Shown here piece by piece: positions 1-12,700 of a stretch of 64,000 bases of DNA (position 1 is the first letter of the stretch; the number at the start of each line of letters is the position of its first letter). Origin of the DNA: Sphaerolaimus hirsutus (taxonomy: Eukaryota; Nematoda; Chromadorea; Monhysterida; Sphaerolaimidae); NCBI GenBank assembly GCA_964036195.1, contig OZ038458.1, positions 16,381,832 to 16,445,831 on the forward strand. Reading direction: 5' to 3'. Under the pieces are notes generated by a model that ran no database searches, was not told the origin of the DNA, and saw only the letters and a list, made by a program, of their open reading frames with translations. A program made the translations under genes and the position numbers.

Positions 1-583
1 TTTGAACTGTAGTGAAAATTAAAAGCGTTGCTGAAGAGTCCATGCTAGAAAAGCACCATTGATGTCAGTGATGGCTAATTCTCGGTCGTTTTTTTGCATT
101 TTATACGGCTGCTTCTCTGGAAGTGTGGATGGATCTGGCCACGTATGATAAGTTGGCCCCCGTCCACGTTACAGGTTGCGTGTTATACTAACCAGAGTGA
201 AAGCCATCAAAGTGCTCAAAATCGCTAATGTCAGCTCCATTTTGCCATTTTTAACTTTCATTATCGCTATTTCCGTCTATAAACGTGGTTATACATCTTT
301 TTTAGACTATTTTATTTATTACGATTTCGAAACAATTTTTGGTCGGCTGCCACTTATTATAGGGGGTTTCCCGGGAAGTGTGAATCTGTGACGCCAATGG
401 AAAACCGACCGAGAAAAAATTATCATAGAAAAATCTTCAATGTTGTTACAACTAACGAAAATGACCCTTATAATGGTGATCTACGCCAGCTTTCGCTCCA
501 TTATATTCACGCAAATACGTCATTTCCAAACCCTAAGCGTATAGTATTCAGATTTTCCACAAAAAGGAAAACATAGTTGTGAA
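1..583. repeat. Intergenic sequence with a dispersed repeat copy
   Basis: No gene is seen upstream of SYS1. Roughly positions 130-350 resemble positions 62780-63010 at the other end of the window. Shared landmarks in the same order are a stretch near GGCCACGTATGATAAGTTGGC, a GAGTGAAA tract, a TAATCGCTATTT-like tract and a TTTTGGTCGGCTGCC-like end. It is therefore a dispersed repeat of unknown class, judged by eye. The rest has no recognisable content. Confidence 0.5.
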
Positions 584-1908
584 ATGGCAGCCAGACCGCA
601 CGAGCCCACTTCGAGCCGCGAAGTGCACGAGTCTGAGCCGCGCTCTTCCAAAGAGAATGCCAAGCAGGACCGAGCCCCCCTAATTGGTGCTAGCCAGTCC
701 ACAGCTCCATTCCGATCGACAGTATGGGATCCATGTCTATTAATTTGCCAAATGGGCGCAATGCAGGCCATTTTTTACACGTCGCTGACATTTTGCATTG
801 TTCTTATTGATTGTTTGACTGGAGGCAGCAGATCACTGGATCAAGTATTCAGATATCAGGTTGGATAAGATGATAATTCTATATTGCTTCGCGTTAGATT
901 CTCGAATATAGCGGAGGTAGTTACATTCTCGAATATAGCGGAATTCAATTCATCGGCATTCTTTTTTACGATTTTTTGATGTGCCAAAAATTCGATTGGT
1001 ATTTTTGATTTGGATACGGTTTTTCTTCGCATTTATTTGGTTCGGATATGCCTTACATACAAATTTGTCATATTTTCACAATATTTTAGGCTCTGCTTAG
1101 TCTTAGGCTTAGGTCTGAGTGTTTTGGTGATGCACTTGTTCTCTGGAAGGAGGTACGAGTGTTACTTGGACCTAAGCCAATTAATAATTAAGCCAATTAA
1201 GCCGTTTGCCAGGTAGTGCTTTTTACTTTTTTATGGGTGGGGGTTGGGTTCCCGCCAGCATGCAGTTTGACAGTTTTCAGTTGCTTTTATCTGACCCATG
1301 TACACTCTTAAACGTGAAAGTATGCCAAGCCCGACGTGGTAATGCTATTCTTGGAATATCCTTGAAGTCTTGAATTATTACATCGTTAAGTTACGTTCAA
1401 ATCACATGTTCCATCCCTAATAGTGTCTTCTTTGATTGAACTATTTAACAATAAAATGTTTTCATTTTCAGAGTATTTACCAGCGAGAACTCGGCGGTTC
1501 CAAGTTGGTGCTCGCGTACATCATCACGAGTCTGATTTGGTGAGCAGTTTACATTTACCACCAAGACAGGGTATCTTAGAATTTGACCCTTTGTGGCCCT
1601 TTTGACCCTTTAATGACCCGTGCATCAGGAATTACCTATACTCATGTGTTCGCGTGCCGCATTTCAGCGCGCTGGGCCTGTGGCGGCTGGTGCAGCGGTG
1701 CAAGCTGTGTCTCGACTTCGCCGCCACCGTGCATTTTTGGCACATAGCATTCTGTCGCTTGTACAACGCCTCCTTCTGCACCTACGTTGGATGGTGGATT
1801 CTGCAGGCGGTGTGCGTTGGGGCGGCCACCATTTTGGGAGAGTACCTTTGCTTGCAGACTGAGATGAAAGAGATACCGCTGAGTATGGCTAGACTAGCTC
1901 ATTTGTGA
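584..1908 (+). CDS. SYS1: SYS1 Golgi trafficking protein
   Basis: Three exons, 584-859, 1472-1539 and 1668-1908, join in phase (0, then 2) to give 194 residues. The translation follows animal SYS1 closely: an FRSTVWDPCLL start to the conserved domain, a SLDQVF motif, then LICALGLWRLVQRCKLCLDF, and VGWWILQAVCVGAATILGEY near the end, followed by a KEIPL motif. SYS1 is a small four-helix membrane protein of the trans-Golgi that recruits the ARFRP1 GTPase. Four hydrophobic segments are visible. The protein has a polar N-terminal extension of about 35 residues compared with the roughly 156-residue vertebrate protein. The start is the first ATG of that frame, in GAAATGGCAG. The middle exon is only 68 bases. 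Splice junctions are inferred from phase and family similarity, not from transcripts. Confidence 0.93.
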
Positions 1909-2782
1909 CGCTCCATGCCGATGCTTTATTGTTGTTTTTGCAGTTTTATTTGTCGATCGATTCCAATTGCGTTTATTTTAAAATTCAATTTTTTTATAAC
2001 TGGCCGATCCGCTTTTAAACCATCGTCTCTTTTTACCGGTGGTGCATAATTTTAAGCTCTGTGATTGGTGCGGGTAGTCGTTTTCCAACTGTTTCCACTG
2101 TCTTTGTTTCGAGTGCTTCGCAGTTTTTAGGGCATAAACGGGATCCCGATCTTGAGTCCGGCAAAATTTAGGGATGTTCGTGTCTCGACTTGGGATGGCC
2201 GATGTTTTTTAACCGTTTTATTTGTAAAAGAATGTTTAAAAAACGTGAGTATCGAAACCTCTTCAAAAGCACATTACCTGAATATTATATACTACAGCAA
2301 CATATGACGGCTTATTTACCCATGGTAGCACATAGAAATGGATGCTTTGATACTAAAAATGCCACAAAACAAATGAAACCAACCACCAATGTCAATTTGT
2401 GTGTTAAATTTCGCGCGTGCGCGCAAAATTTTTGCAAATTACTTAGTGCTTAGTACTAAAAATTTCGGCTGATGTTTTAAAAAAAAAAACACGTTTCGGA
2501 CCTCTTGTTTAAAAAAAACATCGGCCAACCCTACCCCCAACATACTAGAATTGCAGCAAAATTGGCAATCGCATGTGCGCTGGGTCTCCCTGAAATGCTA
2601 TCCTACAATTCCCAAACTCGAAAAGTATCGGCTATTATGCATGGTAGTATGCAGAAATGGAATGCCCACAATGGAGTCATGGAATTTAAAAAAAACGTTC
2701 AAAAAGCTGGCCATCCCTAGTCCCGTTCCCGACCCGACTTTTCGGGTGCCAATCCCAGTCCCATCCCAACCAACGTCCCAAC

Positions 2783-4293
2783 TAGTGTTGGAAAAAAATC
2801 AATTTTTTGTTAAACGCCTTGATTTTTTATAATTTAAATCAGATTTTTTTAAATCGTCCAAAATAAGGGTATAGATAAAAAAATGTGTATGTTGAGTGTC
2901 AGACAATGTATTGTTATGTCTATTGTCGTCATATTATGACTGTGGAGTCCTGGAATAGCATTATAAGCTGTGATTTATTTCAAAAATATCCATTTTTATG
3001 TCGACTTATTATTAGTGATGTTAAAGGCACCAGGAAAAATGGCACCGCACCGCACCGGCACCTTTGCCAACGCATGAAAATGGCACCTGGCACCCTGGGG
3101 CACCGGCCAGAAAATGGCACCGCACCGCACCGGCACCGGTGGCTTTTGGAAAAAATGGCACCGGCACCGAAGGGCACCGGCGGGTTGCCGGTGCTAGCAC
3201 CGAAAGGCACCGCACCGGGCTGGAATTTCTGAAGTAAATATCAGGCAGTTTCTCAGTGGTCTCACCATTGGAAGTGCATATTTCCATGAATTTTCAACCG
3301 ATTTTGATGGTTGAGCACTTAAAATGATCAGAATGATGTGGCAATCACTTTTATGAAGCAATTACAATGATTACAAATGAAAGATAAAATATTTGATTCA
3401 TTACAATGTCCATAGCCACTATTGTCTACTGATCGGAGTCGTTGCTTGTCAGGGAATGGATCTATCTCTGTCATAAACTGACAACAAATTTTGAACAAAA
3501 AAGTAAGATAAATATAAAATATAAAAATGATTTAAAATTCAACAAAATTTTAGATTCGCTCATCAGATCACGTATCGGGTATAATGGATTTCACAGTAGG
3601 TATATTTATTTGATGGGAGGTTTACAAAATAGGCAAAAACGGTTGGGTAAATATATCGCTGTTTTTTGAAATATGAATAAGCACATACTATGGACAAAAT
3701 TGCACAGCACATGAAGCCTTGGCCAGTGCCTTTCCCGGTGCCTTTTACTTTGCCCTGGTGCTAGCACCTTTGGCACCGGCAAAATAATGGCACCGCACCG
3801 CACCGGCACCGGTGCTATTCTGAAAAAAATGGCACCGGCACCCTTCGGTGCCCAGCACCGGGGCACCGGTGCCCCGGTGCCTTTACATCACTACTTATTA
3901 TGCACATCGCCTTTTGTCGAACATTCGTGACTTCAAGTGAAGTTCAGCATGGAATAGTGCTTAAATAAGGTTGTAAGAGAAGGCTAATACATTGACAGTG
4001 ATGTTACACACTGTAGAAGTATGTGGAGCACATTGGTTTGATATTAGGTATATACTACACTAGCATATCACAGCTTATTATTACATGAATAAATGGAAGA
4101 TTTTACACTAAAAATGCCCCAAAACCCATGAAAACACCGCCAATGGTAATATGTATGAGAAAATGCAAAATACCTAGTGCAAGTCCTCCAGAAATTTTGC
4201 CTTTTGATTTAAAAAAATTAAAATCAGTTTCCACCCTTTGATAAAAAAAATCAGATTAAAAAAAATCAGTTAAAAAATCAAGTGCCAACCCTA
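2783..4293. mobile_element. hAT-like non-autonomous element, family TAGGGTTGG
   Basis: The ends are TAGTGTTGGAAAAAAATC and, inverted, GCCAACCCTA. Direct repeats flank it: GTCCCAAC (2775-2782) and GTCCCAAA (4294-4301), a 7 of 8 match, which fits the 8-bp duplication typical of hAT transposons. The body is AT-rich and non-coding, with a core shared by copies near 4900, 6300, 9830, 52773 and 54474. A second element (3013-3893) has inserted into it. Confidence 0.75.
3013..3893. mobile_element. hAT-like element with GGCACC-repeat ends
   Basis: The inverted ends are TAGTGATGTTAAAGGCACC and GGTGCCTTTACATCACTA. An exact 8-bp target duplication, CTTATTAT, lies at 3005-3012 and 3894-3901. Each end carries about 200 bp of GCACCGCACCGGCACC-type short repeats facing opposite ways, around an AT-rich middle. 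No transposase is present, so it is non-autonomous. It is nested in the older element 2783-4293. Confidence 0.88.
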
Positions 4294-4453
4294 GTCCCAA
4301 ACGCCACAGTGCCGACAGCGATCTCGGTCCCGACTTTTTAAATGCCAGCCGCGATCCCGAAAACTCAGATTTGTTAAAACCCCTGCGCGAACCTGCTTTA
4401 AAAATGTGATGTTATGTTTATTGACCTGATCGATCACTCAAAGTATCAGATGG

Positions 4454-7400
4454 TTACTCACTCAAATTACATTCATTAAAAGAATTTGACCCGCTGTTCC
4501 TGTGAATACGACAGTCGATATCCGTGTTTGTTCCAATATCGAGCGGTTTTCGCACCATGTTCTTCCATTCTGGAAAATTTCACAGTTAAGCGCAATTGAA
4601 AATGCTTCATTAATGAATCTTACCATCAAAGTTTAGTTTGCCCTTATTCTTTGTGTCTGCCCTCTGAAAGCTCAGTGTGGCAGCGTGTAATAGTGCCATG
4701 TGTGCTTCTGGGTCGTTGATAACTCTCTGGTACTGCATGTTTATCAATCTGTGCAGCATGTCCAGTGTCATGTAGCCCATCCTGTCTTTGTCCACCAGCT
4801 TGAATACATTTCCTTCAAATAGATTTTATGTTTAAATAGGGGATTACTTTTTATTTCGTTTTCATGACCACAACTTGCACATTTGCGTACCTACACCTAA
4901 AGATGGCCAAAAAACGTTGTTTTTTTACGACACTGTTTTTAAAAACAACGTTTTTTTCTAAATAAAACGGTTTTTTTAAAAGCTCCCAGATATGGTTATG
5001 GGTCAACGTATACTGGCGAAATAATAACCCCCAAGTATATCAAACAATTGCCAGTACTTTGTGATGTTATATATAGCCACAGAATGGCTGTGGAGCCATG
5101 GGATAGCATAATAAGTGGTGATTTCTGTCAAAAATATCCATTTTTTGTCGAATTGTTACTAGGGTTGGCAAGCGATTTTTTTAATAAAAAAATCGCTAGC
5201 ACAAATTTTGGTACTTAAGCACTAGGTAAAATGCAAAAATTTTGCGCGCTTGCGCGCAGTTTCACATATAAAATAACAAGTTTATTGTTCTCACTCCTTA
5301 TTTGCAGCAGATTTGGTGGTGTAGCATCATTTTCTGTATGCATTTACACATGTAAGGTAAACTGCGAATCATTAGGGAAGTATACACAGTGTTATGTTAC
5401 AATTAGGGTGTCAACTTTCCGTTTCCGTTTTCTGGCTGCTAAATTTTTTTTGCCGTTTCCGTTTTTCCGGCTCATTTTCCGTTTTCTGGCTAAAGTTTCA
5501 GTTTTTCCGCCTTATTCCGTTTTCCGGTTCAATTGTCTGTTTTTCCAACTTTTTTTGCACTTTCCAACTGAATTTTTTGTTTTCTGTTTCAGCCAAACTG
5601 GTAAACTGGCATGCAGGCTCTCAATTATGTGAATTTTTCCCATTTTTAGCAAAATTTCTGTAAATTTTTTTATTTCTGAATAAATTTCTGCAAATTTTTT
5701 TCCGTTTGCGGCAAAATTTCAGCAAATTTTTTCCGTTTCCGGCATATATTTTGCAAATTTTTCCGTTTCCATTTCCGTTTTCCGGCCTTTCATTTTTCCG
5801 TTTTCCGTTTTCCGGCAAGTGCAAAAATTTTTCCGTTTCCGTTTCCGTTTTCCGGCAAGTGCAAAAAATTTCCGTTTCCGTTTTCCGCCAAAAAGTTTTG
5901 GTTGACACCCTAGTTACAATGTTTCATATGAAAAATCTATGAAAATGCATTCATGTGCACTTATGAAATGATTTAGACTCTGTTCTCAGCAAGAACATGT
6001 ATTTTCTACCAAGAACATTGCAAATGGTCGATGAAATGCGATTCACAGCGCAAATAAAACAAATAAATTACCTCTAAAATTGAAAATACTGTTTTTCAAG
6101 CCATTTCAAACCTTTGCAGCAATTTTATTACCTCAGAAAGCATTAGTGTACACTGGCTATCAGTTTATATGGCTTTTACTTCATTTATAACCCCTCAGAG
6201 GCGATTTTAAAGAAAAATTGGACTAGTTTTTTGACCCCAGCGATTTTTATTTAAAAAAATCGGGGTCGTTAAAAAAAATCGATTTTTTTTCCAACCCTAA
6301 CGTATATTGCCTTTTGTTGAATGTTCATGACTTCAAGTCAAGTTTTGTATGGAATAGCACGTATATAAGGTTATGATATAAGGCTAATCCATTGACAGTG
6401 ATGGATCACACTGTAGAAGTATGTGGGAGCACATTGGCTGGATATTATATGCTACATTAACATATCACGGCTTATTATGACACAATAGCATGAAGAAATG
6501 GAAGCTTTCACACTAAAAATGCTTCAAAATTAATGAAAACAATCACCAACGGTAAAGTGTATGTGTAATTGCAAAAAAATTGCAAAATACCTAGTACATA
6601 GTACAAAAATTTTTGGCTGATGTTTAAAAAAAAGGTTTCGATGTCTCTGTTTAAAAAAAACGGTTTCGATGCCTCTGTTTTTTTATAAAAACGGTTAAAA
6701 AAACACCGGCCATCCCTACCTACACTACAACTATTTAGGAATGGAAAGAAATTAATTTTTACTATTAGCTGTTTGATTTAATAAAATTAAAATGAGTTTT
6801 TGGCTACTTTTCCGTGAACCCCCCCCCCCCCCGTCAAATTGTTTTTGATAAGTGATTTGCTATCTATCCAACCCCCTGGAACGACAAAATTCAGGAAACC
6901 TACCCCTGCCTCCGCCCTGGCAACAAATGATCGTTTTTCTAACGTCTCTACGACGCCGCAAAGTTAATGTTCGTGGATAAAGGGGCAGGAAATTGAAATA
7001 GTTTTCTACGAGTAATGGCATTGGCCATGCATTTTATATTTATGCCGTCAGGACTTCGCGGCTTCCGGCGAGTGGTGAAGACCATTACATAGTCATTGCA
7101 TGTTCATAACCTTTGAAGTGATCGTTGAAAAAATTGAATAAGCAATAGGGATGAATAAACGTTTTTAATGACCCAGTTTTTAAAACGTTTCTTTAAAGTC
7201 CCCACATGGTTACGAGTCAACGTATACACGTTTACGATTTTTAGCGTACAGGTAATATCTGGAAGCTTTTATAAAACGGTTTTGGGTATTTATAAAAAAA
7301 AACGTATTTGTCAAGCTGGGTCGTTAAAAAACGTTTTTTTCTATTCCTATGCATAAATAATTTTTTGGCTGCGGTTTAAAAAATGCTTTCGATGCTTACG

Positions 7401-7808
7401 TTTTAAAACAGACGGTTGAAAGAAATCAGGCTATACCTAACACGCATGTTCTATATATTCTGTCCTATATTTTAATATAAGGAAATTCTGCCCAAGGAAA
7501 TATATATAGGTATATATTATATATATATAGGTATATGTATTTAATATAATGAAATGTTTATATATATTCTGCCCGAGCATATCGCAGTCAGATTGGAACC
7601 CACTTGCTATCTTGTCAAATTCCTTTTCCTTCTCTTCTTCCACTGATCTATGGTCCCATACACTCTGACTTTTGCTCGATGTGAACTTATTACTGTTGCT
7701 GCCGCGGGTTGTATTTTGAACCCTTTTTTCTGTGCTTCGTCTATCATGATCGACGAACCCTCGATGATTGCTAGACCTTTCACTTTTTAGGCGATTTTGA
7801 TTGTGCAT
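4454..7808 (-). CDS. Two-EF-hand protein with degenerate loops (paralogue B)
   Basis: Three minus-strand exons join in phase 1: 7808-7604, 4812-4624 and 4569-4454, giving 169 residues. About 68 polar N-terminal residues (probably disordered) lead into an EFDKIARNVFKLVDKD helix-loop start that is created across the first junction. The EF-hand loops fall near residues 76-87 (DKDRMGYMTLDM) and 121-132 (DTKNKGKLNFDE), followed by EWKNMVRKPLD. Loop 1 has Met where the calcium-binding Glu should be. Loop 2 has Lys at positions 3 and 5. Calcium binding is therefore doubtful. Exon phases and the EWK last exon match the neighbouring gene at 9731-13031, so the two look like a tandem duplicate pair. The first intron is about 2.8 kb and holds nested transposons. 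The family is not identified. The start ATG at 7808 follows an in-frame stop. Splice sites are inferred. Confidence 0.83.
5160..6299. mobile_element. hAT-like element, middle level of nest
   Basis: The ends are TAGGGTTGGCAAGCGATT and CCAACCCTA. No clean 8-bp duplication is visible, perhaps from small deletions at the edges. It interrupts the outer element at the same homologous position (TCGA....TATATTGCC context) that element 3013-3893 interrupts in its own host element. Confidence 0.6.
5404..5912. mobile_element. hAT-like element with CCGTTTTCCGG-repeat body
   Basis: The inverted ends are TAGGGTGTCAACTTTCCG and GTTGACACCCTA, with an exact 8-bp duplication GTTACAAT at 5396-5403 and 5913-5920. 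Almost the whole body is a degenerate repeat of TTTCCGTTTTCCGG. A sister copy with its own exact duplication is at 55072-55687. Confidence 0.9.
6719..7603 (-). other. Intron remainder without recognised features
   Basis: This is part of the first intron of EF-hand gene B. It holds a run of C residues (about 6820-6832), scattered AAACGTTTT-type remnants of the TAGGGATGG transposon family (about 7148-7436) and a TATATA tract (about 7500-7565). I see no exon. Confidence 0.5.
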
Positions 7809-8210
7809 CGCGACTTTTCATTTTACGGTGGCTGAAAAATGCTAAATATTTAGCGGCAGTCAGTACTTTCCAACTATCGCTGAAAAATCACTAGATATTT
7901 CGGTTTACTTAACAATTTCATTGCTGTAGCCGTGAATTGATCTGTGTACCTTGCACGAGGTACTTTTCATTGCAATTTTGGTTTGTGCATGTTGTCTGCT
8001 AGATGTGTCCATGGTGGGGGATCTGCCATTTTGATATCAATGGACTTGTATAGACTGCTTCCCCAAACAGGATTTTTTGTATTTAATATGTCACCCCCTT
8101 ACAGTATAATCAACCTATTACCGTATAAAACTTATTCTCACCTTTTAATTCATGTGTTGTGTATTTACTGATATACTAACATGTTTTAGAAATGCTGCAT
8201 GGCACATGCC

Positions 8211-8974
8211 TAAGGTGGCAGAATTTACCGTACCGTACCGTACCGTGGGAAATTTACCGTACCGTTTACCGCACTTTTAGAAATGTACCGTACCATGTAC
8301 CGCATTTTCCAAAATTTACCATACTGTACCGCATACCGCACTCATTTACCGCAGAAAATGCGGTAAATTTTACCCAGATTGACATTAAATATGCCAATTT
8401 ATTGATGACAATTAACGCGGTGTTTTGAAAAATTTTTTGCGCGCAAGCGCGCAAATTTCACAGCGCTGTTTTCCTGATTTGGAGCCCTTTCATTTCATTG
8501 ATATAAGTCATGATTTACATTAGTATAATGTGTTTATAAAATCAAGCCATGTGCTTCAACACACTTTTAAGGTGTAAATTTCACTTACTTTTAGCAATTT
8601 TTCACCCACTTTTATTAATTTTTCTTCATTTTCTTCCTTCTACACCTTGAATAAACCTATATTTTGAACCCCTACATTGTGGGTAATGGAATTTTATGTC
8701 ATCATACCGTTATTGTGTTCTTAAGTTCATTTATCAAATTGTGTCACTGAATTTGGTGTCAATTTATGAAGTAAAAGTTCTCTGTAGTCCGGCACTGATA
8801 CAGTTCTGACAATCGGAAATTTACCATACCGTACCGCGTACCGCACTTTACAGATTTACCGTACCGTACCGTTTACCATAAATTGAAGATTTACCGTACC
8901 GTACCGTTTACCGCAAAATAGTAAATTTACCGTACTGTACGGTTTACCGCAAGGCCGTACCGTCTGCCACCCTA
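8211..8974. mobile_element. hAT-like element with TACCGTACCG-repeat ends
   Basis: The ends are TAAGGTGGCAGAATTTACCG and GTCTGCCACCCTA. An exact 8-bp duplication, CACATGCC, lies at 8203-8210 and 8975-8982. Both ends are made of TTTACCGTACCGTACCG repeats in opposite orientation, with an AT-rich centre that contains a GCGCGCAAGCGCGCAAA tract. It sits between the two EF-hand genes. Confidence 0.9.
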
Positions 8975-9730
8975 CACATGCCTTAAGATTTTTTCATCAA
9001 TATTTTTCAGACATTTTGCATTTGAACATAGTGTTTTTAATGAACAACATTTTCATATCAGAGCAACATATTTCAATTCAAACAAACAACACATTTCCTC
9101 ACGTTTGAAAATGTAAAATGCTTTACGAAAAATGTTTCTCATTGCAAAAACGTTTACCAGTCACTTCTAAATCTAAACCTCAATCCCAAATGGTTTCATA
9201 TCACCAGGAATTTAGCCAAATTGCATTGACACCTCTGTTGCCTTATTTTAACCACCACAACTTAGCAACGCGCGCGCGGTATAAATGCTGAAACCTTGCT
9301 TGATAAACATTTTCCTGAGACCACTTTTAAGTAAGCCTCGGTTCATTACAATCCATCATAAAATGTACTAAGTGTATGATGTGAGCGTCCAAATTGCTTT
9401 GTGCAGTGTTTTATACACTGTTTATTCAGCATTTTGATTGATGGTTGAGAGGGGATTTGCTGTTGATAAAATTAGTTAAAATAAAATTAAAGTTGAAAAA
9501 TAATAAAAGTTTTGTGAGACAGTATTTATTGACATAAACTTGATAAAACTGAAACAGAAAATTCTTTACGGTAAAATGATTCACACTTGTGCACTTCATC
9601 GGTAAAAAGTAATAAATTACAAATTACAATTACAATTATAAATTAAACTGACAAACCTCATAAACACTATAAATAAATGGTTTAGCAACGTCAGTAAAGG
9701 GGCAAAAATTACGCAATGTGTATCATTCAA

Positions 9731-12700
9731 TCACATGTTTTCAGCTATGACGTTCTTCACCAATTTCTTCCATTCTGCGTTTAAGCTCAAATTTTATTAT
9801 GTTGCGTTACTGAAGAGACTACAAGAGGGATGGCCAAGGTTTTTTTTCAAAGGTTTTTTTAAATAAAAAACGTTTTATTTATAAAAAAACCCACCATCGA
9901 AACCGTTTTTTTTTAAACCTTGACCAATTTTTTTGGTACTAAGCACAGGGACGTACGCAGAATTTTTGAGCGGGGGGGGGGGCGGATTGTTTACGGAGCC
10001 CGGCGAACGGGGGGGTACCCCCCCCCCTAAAATTTGGCCCTATTGTAAAGGAATGGAGCCTTGGCGCTGGCGCCATTTGTAGGCGCCAGCGCCATGGCAG
10101 TATTGGCGTTGGCGCTGGCGCCAACGTATACTCTATAGGTACCGAGTTAGACCTATATATAGGACTAAGACCATGTTAGACACTTTTATGATGCTTTTTA
10201 AGCTCCTGAAAATACACATCAAACAATGGGAAGGGGATTTGCGCGCTCGCGCGCAAAAAAAATTGAAAGTGCCTACAAAATCGCTTTAGAACAGTGCCAT
10301 TCCTGGCAAATTTTTATGTCTGGCCCGGGAACGGGGGGGGGCGGCCGCCCCCCCCGCCCCCCCCCCCCCCTGCGTACGCCCTTGACTAAGCACTAGGTAT
10401 TTTGCAATTTTTTTGCGCGCAAGTGCGCAGTTTCACATGCACATTACTTTTTGTGGTTGTTTGCATTGATTTTGCGGCATTTTTAGTGTTAAAGCTTCCA
10501 TTTGTTCATGCTATTGTGCCATAATAAGATGTGATATGTAGTATATAATATCCTGTCAATGTGCCTCTATATACTTGTACAGTGTGAAAAATCACTTCTA
10601 ATGAATTAGCCTTCTATTGTAACTTAATTTAAACACTGTTCCAAGGCCAACTTCACTTGAAGTCACAAACGTTCGACAATAGCCAATAAACGTAATAAGT
10701 CGACATAAAACGGATATTTTTGACAGAAATTACCACTTATAATGATATCCCATGGCTCCACAGCCATTATATGGCTAAATATAACACCGCAAAGTACTGT
10801 CACCTGTCTGATATACCTGTATATGTTGACTCATAACCATGTCATGGAGCTTTTGAAAAAAAAGGTTTTATTTTAAAATAAAACCCTGTTTTTGAAAAAA
10901 ACGGTTTTTTTAAAAACCGTCTTTGAAAAAAAAACTTTTTCGGCCATCCCTAGTGTAGCCCTTGAAGGCTGTTCGACAGTTAAAAGGTCTGAGTTTAAGT
11001 GCATACGCACACTAGTTGAGAACCGGAATTTTGAAAACTTACAAGTCAGCCTTGAATGCAATGGAGTTTATTGAAATGGATATTCGTTAATCTGTCAGCT
11101 TTAATTGACGGACAGCTTATCCCGGTGAAATCAAATCCGTTCAAAGTTGATTTGTGAGGTTTCGAAATTTGGTTGTAAACTACCTAGTGTATAATGCCAA
11201 CGAGAATATACCAAGAAAAATGAAAGATTCAAAGGTCACCAGGGAATGTTCGAAGGGGTGATTTCATGTTCCAACTCTGCTTCCACTAAAATGTTTATTG
11301 ATTGTAAATATTTTTTATGATGGAGGGATTACGGAACAGTAAATATCTTTTATGATGAAGGGATTACGGAACAGTAAATATCTTTCGATGATCATTTTTT
11401 CTCCGGCAAAGTTTTTTGGGAAATTGTTCAAGGTGGGAGCGGGGCTTTCATCAATACAAATGCATTGAATACATCGCTTATGGTTCCCGGCTACTCTACA
11501 TTAACATTTTTGCTCTCTATTTGTATTTGATGAATCAGCTTCATTCGTTTTTTTGTGTCGGTTCTGGGTTATTTATTTACACACCGAAAAGTAAATAACT
11601 CCAAAATTTCGAAAATTGAGTGAAGCATGGAAACGGCATCTACAATCGGCTATGCACACTTCACCATTTTCCACATTTTTTCAACATCACTTGCCCTTTT
11701 TAAACTGTCACATTATTATATATTTTGTTCAACTGAACGATTTGAAAAAATATCCAGCAATAAAAACTCGATAACCCTACGCTGTATCCAGCAAAAAGTC
11801 GAAAGTCCACTCATTTTGTGTGAAAGTAAGTAAGATTTGTGGGGCATGTTGGCATTGGGTATACCATTTTTGACACAGGTTGAATGTTGACACAAGGTTT
11901 TCAAGTATTCAACAAAAAAATAGGAGTCAGGCATGCTGTCAGTTTTTCTGTTGAAACATGTTGCAAAATTATTCCCTAGTCAATCCATAAAAAGTTTTCA
12001 CTTTTTTGTAAATACAGGTAGTTGACAATTTGTATTACACATACCCTTTTGAATTTTGCATTTACGCGTGAAACACTTATTTTCACTGTAGTAAATGATC
12101 AGTTTTTAAAATCAAGTGCCATCCCTGTTTCTAAACATGTATGGGTGTCAGTTCCATAAACCTTTATTCCACTTACCACTGAAACTCAATTTGCCATCAT
12201 TGTTTTCGTCAGCCTCGTGGAAGGCGTCCTTGATGGCAGACTTGATCGCCTGTTTCATGCTTTTGTCATTTGATGGATTCAGTTGTTTGTTCAGCGACCG
12301 GGTGATCACCGAGAACTCGTCGAAGGTGATGTAGCCGCTTTTGTCCTTGTCCACGTCTTGGAACGCCGCATCTACGGGTTTGGCAATCCATGTGCGCAGT
12401 AGGGTTCAAACTGGATTCCGATCCCGAATGCCGTCTATTTCTGGGATTCGGCGGTTCCGATCCCGAAAAGCCTATCCCGATCCTGATCCTGACCCCGAAA
12501 TCTGTAATTCCCGATCCTGAAAATTTTCAAATCCCGATACCAAAAAAACTTCCCCAATCGGGATCCCGATCCTGGAAAACTTTGGACAAAAGATAAAAAG
12601 TGAAAGAAAATACTTTTGCAGTGAGAAATGTGAACCGAAATATCCAGTGTGCCTGTTAACTCCACTACCCTCGAATTCAAGTGTGTTTTTAGTTTTTTGT

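Larger units (their letters stand above)
1909..4453. other. Gene-free spacer filled with DNA-transposon remnants
   Basis: From 1909 to about 2175 lies the presumed 3' untranslated region of SYS1. About 2179-2531 is a short element with a TGGGATGGCC-like start and a GGCCAACCCTA end; it contains a GCGCGTGCGCGCAAAATT tract also found in other copies. The hAT-like element 2783-4293, described separately, fills most of the rest. No coding exon was recognised. Confidence 0.6.
4898..6718. mobile_element. hAT-like element, outer shell of a three-level nest
   Basis: The ends are TAAAGATGGCCAAAAAACG and GGCCATCCCTA, flanked by CCTACACC (4890-4897) and CCTACACT (6719-6726), a 7 of 8 match. It lies in the first intron of EF-hand gene B. 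Inside it sits element 5160-6299, and inside that sits element 5404-5912, so insertion order can be read directly. Confidence 0.75.

Noticed and set aside
2190..2453. Open frame containing YYILQQHM and CFDTKNATK, repeated at 53094-53315
   Set aside because: Both are in copies of the same non-coding hAT-like core. Other copies (near 6420, 10450) have stops in this frame, so the shared frame reflects copy similarity, not coding.
5404..5912. Regularly spaced CCGTTTTCCGG words resembling a CRISPR array
   Set aside because: Spacers are not unique, units are degenerate, ends are inverted with an 8-bp duplication, and the host is an animal. It is a transposon.
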